Shown here piece after piece: positions 60,012 to 64,000 of a stretch of DNA of 64,000 nt. Where the stretch lies: assembly GCF_021491355.1 (NCBI RefSeq), contig NZ_JAKENF010000004.1, forward strand, positions 388,800 through 452,799, given 5' to 3'. The DNA comes from Alitabrizicola rongguiensis (lineage in GTDB: Bacteria > Pseudomonadota > Alphaproteobacteria > Rhodobacterales > Rhodobacteraceae). The notes beneath the pieces are model-generated. The model made no database searches, had not been told where the DNA came from, and worked only from the letters and a program-made list of their open reading frames with translations. The translations under genes were made by a program, and so were the position numbers. Numbering within the stretch: the first letter of the stretch is position 1; each line of letters starts with the position of its first letter.

Positions 60012-60581
60012 ATGAAGCGGTCAGAACCAGCGCGACGTGGCAGCGGCCAATGCCCCACCGATCCGGGCCTTCTGGCCCGGCCGCTGGACTTTATCAGCGA
60101 GGACCACCTGCGCGAACGCCAGATCTGCGCCGAGATAGACCGCCTCGTTGCCGCCGAGACCTTTGACCGCCCGGCAGGCGTCACCATCCTGCGCTTTCTG
60201 AACGAAGAGCTTGGCGTGCATCTGCGGGATGAGGTGGAAGACCTGTTCCCCACCCTTGCGCGGCGCTGCACCGATGAAGATTCCATCGCCTCCGTCCTGG
60301 GCCGCATCCGCCACGATCAGGATCAGGCCCTGTCCCTGCTGCCTTCAGTTCGTGGGGCCATCGCCAACTGCCTCGACGCTGGGGCCGACCTTTCCAGCGA
60401 AGACCGCGAGGTTCTTGCTCGTTTCGCCGCTCATGTCCGCCGCCATCTGGTGGCCGAGAACGCGATCCTGCTGCCCATCGCCCGCGCCCGGCTGACACGT
60501 GGCGACCTGCGCCGTCTGGCCAATCACATGCGGTCGCGGCGCGGGCTTCTCACCAGCCAGGGGGTTACAAGTGCTGAGTGA
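60012..60581 (+). CDS. hemerythrin HHE-domain protein of the nar operon
   Basis: A 189-residue protein with a hemerythrin-type four-helix bundle: DFISEDHLRERQICAEID, LNEELGVHLRDEVEDLFPTL, RIRHDQDQALSLL and HVRRHLVAENAILLPIA supply His/Glu ligands for a di-iron centre. The start at 60012 has AGGAG 7 bp upstream; earlier in-frame starts would overlap the PPIase gene. Possible roles are NO or oxygen sensing or scavenging beside nitrate reductase. It overlaps the carbonic anhydrase gene by 11 bp. Confidence 0.85.
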   Translation: MKRSEPARRGSGQCPTDPGLLARPLDFISEDHLRERQICAEIDRLVAAETFDRPAGVTILRFLNEELGVHLRDEVEDLFPTLARRCTDEDSIASVLGRIRHDQDQALSLLPSVRGAIANCLDAGADLSSEDREVLARFAAHVRRHLVAENAILLPIARARLTRGDLRRLANHMRSRRGLLTSQGVTSAE

Positions 60582-61188
60582 TATCCTTGCCCGCAACCGC
60601 GACTGGTCGGCCAAAAGACAGGCGCAGGAACCTGGATACTTTACCCGTCTCGCGGCCCTGCAAGCCCCGGAATTCTTCTGGATCGGATGTTCGGACAGCC
60701 GTGTTCCGGCCAACGTCGTGGCGGGGCTCGATCCAGGCGAGGTCTTTGTCCATCGCAACGTGGCGAACATCATCCATTCGTCGGACATGAACATGCTGTC
60801 CGCGCTGGAATTCGCGGTCGAGGCGCTTAAGGTCCGCGAGATCATCGTCTGCGGCCACTACGGTTGTGGGGGTGTCAAGGCAGCAACCGAGGATCTTCCT
60901 CACGGTCTTGCCGACCACTGGCTGGAGCCGATCCGGCGCCTTTCCCGCGCCTACGCGGTCGATCTGAGCCGCCAGCCTGACCTTGAGGCGCAGCGCGACC
61001 GGTTGGCCGAGTTCAACGTGGTCGAAGGCGTCCGCCGTGTCTGCGAGACGCCTATCCTGCAGCGAGCCTGGACGCGCGGCGCGAAAGTCCGGGTGCACGG
61101 GCTGATCTACGGTTTGAAGGACGGCCTGTTGCGCGACCTCGACTGCAGCATCGGGCCGGGGCATTTCAAGGAAGGAGCGGCACTATGA
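60571..61188 (+). CDS. beta-class carbonic anhydrase
   Basis: A 205-residue zinc enzyme interconverting CO2 and bicarbonate. All zinc-site residues are present: C40 and D42 in GCSDSRVPAN, H96 and C99 in CGHYGCGGV. It matches the plant-type beta-CA (Can) family in length. The GTG at 60571 is chosen because AGGGGG lies 6 bp upstream and CSDSR then falls at the usual position. It overlaps the hemerythrin stop and is followed by moeA through an ATGA overlap, so it is embedded in the nar operon. Confidence 0.93.
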   Translation: MLSDILARNRDWSAKRQAQEPGYFTRLAALQAPEFFWIGCSDSRVPANVVAGLDPGEVFVHRNVANIIHSSDMNMLSALEFAVEALKVREIIVCGHYGCGGVKAATEDLPHGLADHWLEPIRRLSRAYAVDLSRQPDLEAQRDRLAEFNVVEGVRRVCETPILQRAWTRGAKVRVHGLIYGLKDGLLRDLDCSIGPGHFKEGAAL

Positions 61189-62462
61189 GTATCCCGCAGC
61201 CCGTGACACGGACCGGCTGTGGCTGTGAGGGGCACGATGCAAACAAGAAGCTGATCACGATCGATGCCGCTCTCGACCTGATTGGTCATAGCCTGACCAT
61301 CGTCGACGGAACGGAAGACATCTGTCTGGGCAAAGCTTTGGGCCGCGTGCTTGCCGACCCTGTCAGATCAGGTAGCATGTCTCCTCCGTTCGACAACGCT
61401 GCAATGGACGGATTTGCCTTTTCCTCGGCGGCGCTGCGGGGTGATGGACCGTGGATACTGGACGTAGCAGCGCGTATTCAGGCGGGGCAGTCCTCAGCCA
61501 TGCCTCTAGTTGCCCTGCAGGCCGCGCAAATATTCACCGGGGCAAAAGTCCCCGAAGGCGCGGACGTGGTGGTGATGCAAGAAGAAGTCAAGCGGACAGG
61601 AAAGACGATCCGGGTAGCCACGCGACCAATGCCTGGGCTCAACATCCGCCGAGCCGGTAGCGAAATGGCGGCAGGTGTCACGGTCCTTGAGAAGGGACGC
61701 CGGCTTGACGCGCGCGCGATTGCCGCCTGTGCTGCAGCCGGGGCGGGGTTTGTAACGGTGCGCAGGCGATTGCGCGTGGCGCTTCTGGTGACCGGCAACG
61801 AAATTCGCGCGGCCGGTGCTCTGCGTGCCGAGGCTCAGGTCTGGGACGTAAACACTCCCATGCTGACCGGCATTCTGACGCAGCCACAGATCGATATTGT
61901 CACTGTGGAACAGGGCATTGACAGTCGCGACGGGTTGTTCCTGCAGATTGCAGAACTGGCGGCCAATGCCGATCTTGTCATCACCACCGGCGGAATCTCG
62001 GTCGGTGAGGAAGACCACATCAAACCTGCGTTGTTAGCTCTTGGCGGGGACATTCATTTCAGTGGCGTTGCGATCAAGCCGGGCAAACCGGTATCCTTTG
62101 GTCGTATTCGGGGCGCATGGTGGCTGGGCTTGCCAGGCAATCCCTTGTCAGCCTTCGTCACCTGGCAGCTTTTCGGAACGGCGATTGTCGCCCGACTGAC
62201 CGGCACCAAGGAGCGAGTTGCCCGGCGCCATGTCGTTACGGGTGCGGCGATTTCCAGGAAGCCCGGTCGCTGCGAATTGCGACCCGCTACACGCGCGGGC
62301 TTTGACGGCCAAGGCCGCGAGGTCGTGACGTTTGATGCCGAAACCCATTCCGGCCATGTCTGCGGGCTATCCGATACGGACGGCCTCATCCTGTTGCCCG
62401 CCGACTGCGATGTCCTGCCGGAAGGCGCTCTCGTCGAATTCCTGCCTTTTTTCCGCAACTGA
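61185..62462 (+). CDS. moeA: molybdopterin molybdenumtransferase MoeA
   Basis: A 425-residue enzyme that inserts molybdate into adenylated molybdopterin, needed for NarG. Family marks are GRVLADPVRSGSMSPPFDNAAMDGFA (read as SPPFDNAAMDGFAF), ALQAAQIFTGAKVPEGADVVVMQE, VTGNEI, TTGGISVGEEDHIKPAL and GLPGNPLSAFVTW. The N-terminus has an unusual TGCGCEGHDANKK stretch before the first domain. It overlaps the carbonic anhydrase stop, which ties Mo-cofactor supply to nar expression. Confidence 0.94.
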   Translation: MSIPQPVTRTGCGCEGHDANKKLITIDAALDLIGHSLTIVDGTEDICLGKALGRVLADPVRSGSMSPPFDNAAMDGFAFSSAALRGDGPWILDVAARIQAGQSSAMPLVALQAAQIFTGAKVPEGADVVVMQEEVKRTGKTIRVATRPMPGLNIRRAGSEMAAGVTVLEKGRRLDARAIAACAAAGAGFVTVRRRLRVALLVTGNEIRAAGALRAEAQVWDVNTPMLTGILTQPQIDIVTVEQGIDSRDGLFLQIAELAANADLVITTGGISVGEEDHIKPALLALGGDIHFSGVAIKPGKPVSFGRIRGAWWLGLPGNPLSAFVTWQLFGTAIVARLTGTKERVARRHVVTGAAISRKPGRCELRPATRAGFDGQGREVVTFDAETHSGHVCGLSDTDGLILLPADCDVLPEGALVEFLPFFRN

Positions 62463-62474
62463 GGAGACCCGAGG

Positions 62475-63026
62475 ATGCACCTTGCCTATACGATCGCCCC
62501 CGGCCGTGGCGATACCGACCTGATTCTCTTCAAGCTAGCAGGCCTGCTTGCCGCGCGCGGGTTGCGCTGCTGCGGCACCGTTCAGATCAACTCGGAACGC
62601 GCGGATGCGGGGCCTTGCGACATGGACGTCCAGATCCTGCCAGACGGGCAGGTCCTCCGCATCAGCCAGGACCTCGGGCGCGGTTCGCGCGGTTGCCGGT
62701 TGAACCCGGCCGCCCTTGAGACTGCCGTCGGCCTGGTTGCAGCCAGCCTGCACCAGGGCGCCGATGTGCTGATTGTCAACAAGTTCGGCAAGCACGAGGT
62801 GGAGGGCCGTGGCTTCCGGTCGGTGGTCGCGGATGCGCTTTCCGACGGAATTCCGGTCCTTGTCGGTCTGAACGCATTGAATCTGAATGCCTTCCTAGAA
62901 TTCTCGCAAGGCCTTGCAACAGGACTGCCCTGTGAAAGCTCAGTCCTTGCAGATTGGGTCATGGCATCGACGCCACGCGTTTCCACACGATCGGAGTTTG
63001 CGAACTCTTGTTATGGCACTGTCTGA
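62475..63026 (+). CDS. DUF2478 protein with tail altered by an IS
   Basis: A 183-residue protein of the DUF2478 family (LAYTIAPGRGDTDLILFKLA; ADVLIVNKFGKHEVEGRGFR; VLVGLNALNLNAFLEFSQG), small NTP-binding-like proteins often found with molybdenum transport or cofactor genes. Its last codons (CYGTV and stop) are read from the left end of the IS6 element at 63015, so the native C-terminus has been replaced, although the core domain seems complete. It is the last gene of the nar-linked operon. Role unknown; a link to molybdate handling is inference. Confidence 0.8.
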   Translation: MHLAYTIAPGRGDTDLILFKLAGLLAARGLRCCGTVQINSERADAGPCDMDVQILPDGQVLRISQDLGRGSRGCRLNPAALETAVGLVAASLHQGADVLIVNKFGKHEVEGRGFRSVVADALSDGIPVLVGLNALNLNAFLEFSQGLATGLPCESSVLADWVMASTPRVSTRSEFANSCYGTV

Positions 63027-63776
63027 AGAAAGTTGGTTGAGGTCAGTGGGACTCCCGTCCAACCTGACGGGAGGCTCAACCCTTCCCCTTCCGATACTTC
63101 AAAACCAGTCCGGACATCATCCGCCTGGCCGCGATGATGTACATCCGCTACTCTCTGTCGCTCCGAAATATCGAGGACCTTCTTCACGAGCGTGACATCG
63201 AAATCTGCCATGAAACGGTGCGGTTCTGGTGGAACAGGTTAGGCCCGATGTTTGCCGCCGGGATCCGTCGCTGGCGGGTCAACCGAATGTGGACCCTTCC
63301 CCAATGACGATGTCATCTTGACGGGACGTACGTGAAGATCAACGGTCAGATACACTATTTTTGGCGGGCTGTTGATCACGAGGGCGAGATACTGCAAAGC
63401 AACGTCACTAGGGCGCGCGATGGCGATGCAGCCCTCAAATTCTTGAAGAAATCGATGAAGCGACATGGGCGGCCCGAGACGATCGTGACGGATCGGCCGC
63501 GGTCCTACGGTACCGTTCCAAAGGACGTGGGCCGCAGTGATGACTGCGCGATGGGCCGGCGGGCCAACAATCGTGCGGAGAATTCGCATTTACCTTTCCG
63601 GCGACGAGAAACGGCCATGCTATGGTTTTTCCAGATGCGAAGTCTCCAGAAGTTCACTTCCGTCCACGCGTCGTCTGCGACCACTTCACCGTGAAGCGAG
63701 CACTCTCCTGACCGATGAATACGAGGCCGCCCGTGCCGCCGCTCTGGTCGAGTTGCTTGGCATCTTTTCGGCATAA
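63015..63776 (+). mobile_element. degenerate IS6-family insertion sequence
   Basis: The left end begins GGCACTGTCTGAAG at 63015, the IS6/IS26-type terminal repeat. A decayed transposase follows. I could not find a matching right terminal repeat before 63968, so the right end is lost or diverged. Insertion replaced the 3' end of the DUF2478 gene. Confidence 0.75.
63072..63776 (+). pseudogene. IS6-family transposase, nonsense and frameshift mutations
   Basis: Family text is clear: PFRYFKTSPDIIRLAAMMYI, LHERDIEICHETVRFWWNR, then LDGTYVKINGQIHYFWRAVD with the first catalytic Asp, and NNRAENSHLPFRRRE with the Glu. The gene is broken three ways: no start codon is evident, TGA at 63305-63307 replaces the usual Trp, and a frame change near 63675 puts the end (TLLTDEYEAARAAALVE) in another frame. 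The element can move only if another copy supplies transposase. Confidence 0.85.
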
Positions 63777-63968
63777 TGCATAGCCGTGTCAGCGAAACCG
63801 ACACGAATTCACATTGTTCTGCCAACACCCGGTGTCAGTCTGTTCCGGTTTTCCATAGAATGCCTCCTGACCGCTTATCAGGCGCTCTCCTCATTTTCCG
63901 GGTGGTCTGCCCCCTGAAAAGTGGTCCTCCCTGAGGTATGGCTTTCGAGCCATTTGGAGGATGCAGGA
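63777..63968. other. junction between IS6 remnant and IS3 element
   Basis: No gene is seen. The part from about 63901 (TGGTCTGCCCCCTGAAAAG) looks like the left end of the IS3-type element whose orfA begins at 63969. The remaining ~120 bp could be the lost IS6 right end or genomic sequence. Confidence 0.4.
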
Positions 63969-64000
63969 ATGCCCCAGAAGAAGCACAAGCCTGAGGAGAT
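63969..64000 (+). CDS. IS3-family transposase OrfA, N-terminus only
   Basis: Only ten residues are in the window, MPQKKHKPEE, the common start of IS3-family (IS407-like) OrfA proteins (M-P-x-K-K-H-K-P-E-E-I). GGAGGATGCAGGA before the ATG is a good ribosome site. The gene runs off the right edge. Confidence 0.6.
   Translation, partial: MPQKKHKPEE

Overview
The window is GC-rich, densely coded and reads as chromosome (or chromid) of a photosynthetic, denitrifying alphaproteobacterium of the Rhodobacter/Paracoccus group (Rhodobacterales). The main reasons are the end of a bacteriochlorophyll gene cluster at the left edge (a PucC-like transporter followed by bchP), a complete beta-hydroxyaspartate cycle cluster (bhcRABCD) as known from Paracoccus, a Paracoccus-type narR/narK-fusion/narGHJI cluster, and NnrS/NnrU/NsrR nitric-oxide genes. 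Species cannot be named from the sequence alone.

Layout. 1-1.7 kb: border of the photosynthesis gene cluster. 1.7-8.1 kb: a GntR/FCD regulator divergent from a five-gene branched-chain-amino-acid-type (HAAT) ABC importer and an Asp/Glu/hydantoin racemase. 8.1-13.5 kb: the convergent bhcABCD operon, which assimilates glyoxylate, with its divergent IclR regulator bhcR. 13.8-21.7 kb: kdpFABCDE, high-affinity K+ uptake with its two-component system, preceded by an extra 27-residue membrane microprotein. 21.9-24.8 kb: a small oxidoreductive/stress group (DJ-1-like, GFA, NADP-reductase-like, LysR). 24.9-29.8 kb: dabAB, an energy-coupled inorganic-carbon pump, with a divergent LysR regulator. 29.86-30.1 kb: nested IS5/IS3 scars. 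30.3-36.4 kb: an inositol-like catabolic operon (LacI regulator, IolG-like dehydrogenase, CUT2 ABC importer, hydroxypyruvate-isomerase-like TIM barrel).

36.9-40.4 kb: an MFS transporter and a DsrE protein followed by a decaying stretch: a frameshifted rhodanese, a nucleoside phosphorylase gene with an internal stop codon, and 3' fragments of chrA and bluB. 40.4-44.4 kb: a DevBCA-like ABC exporter operon with a TetR regulator and a perfect 20-bp operator palindrome. 44.5-49.5 kb: nitric-oxide stress genes (DUF6522-nsrR, and divergently group III truncated haemoglobin, hemerythrin, 5-FCL-like, nnrS, nnrU), then narR. 49.7-63.0 kb: one long same-strand series, narK-narGHJI-PPIase-hemerythrin-carbonic anhydrase-moeA-DUF2478. 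63.0-64 kb: a degenerate IS6-family element that supplies the stop codon of the DUF2478 gene, then the start of an IS3-family element that runs off the window.

The biology hangs together as carbon economy and anaerobic respiration. Glyoxylate assimilation (bhc), CO2/bicarbonate capture (dabAB and a beta carbonic anhydrase), potassium homeostasis, polyol use and nitrate respiration with NO defence are each under a dedicated local regulator. Several of these have a recognisable palindromic operator (LacI, TetR, NsrR, FNR/NarR). Mobile-element debris is concentrated at 29.9-30.1 kb and 63-64 kb, and gene decay at 38.5-40.3 kb. I saw no rRNA, tRNA, CRISPR array or phage module. The most interesting items are the long nar operon carrying carbonic anhydrase and hemerythrin genes, the bhc cluster facing a dedicated importer plus racemase, the kdp-leading microprotein, and the nsrR-linked DUF6522 gene.
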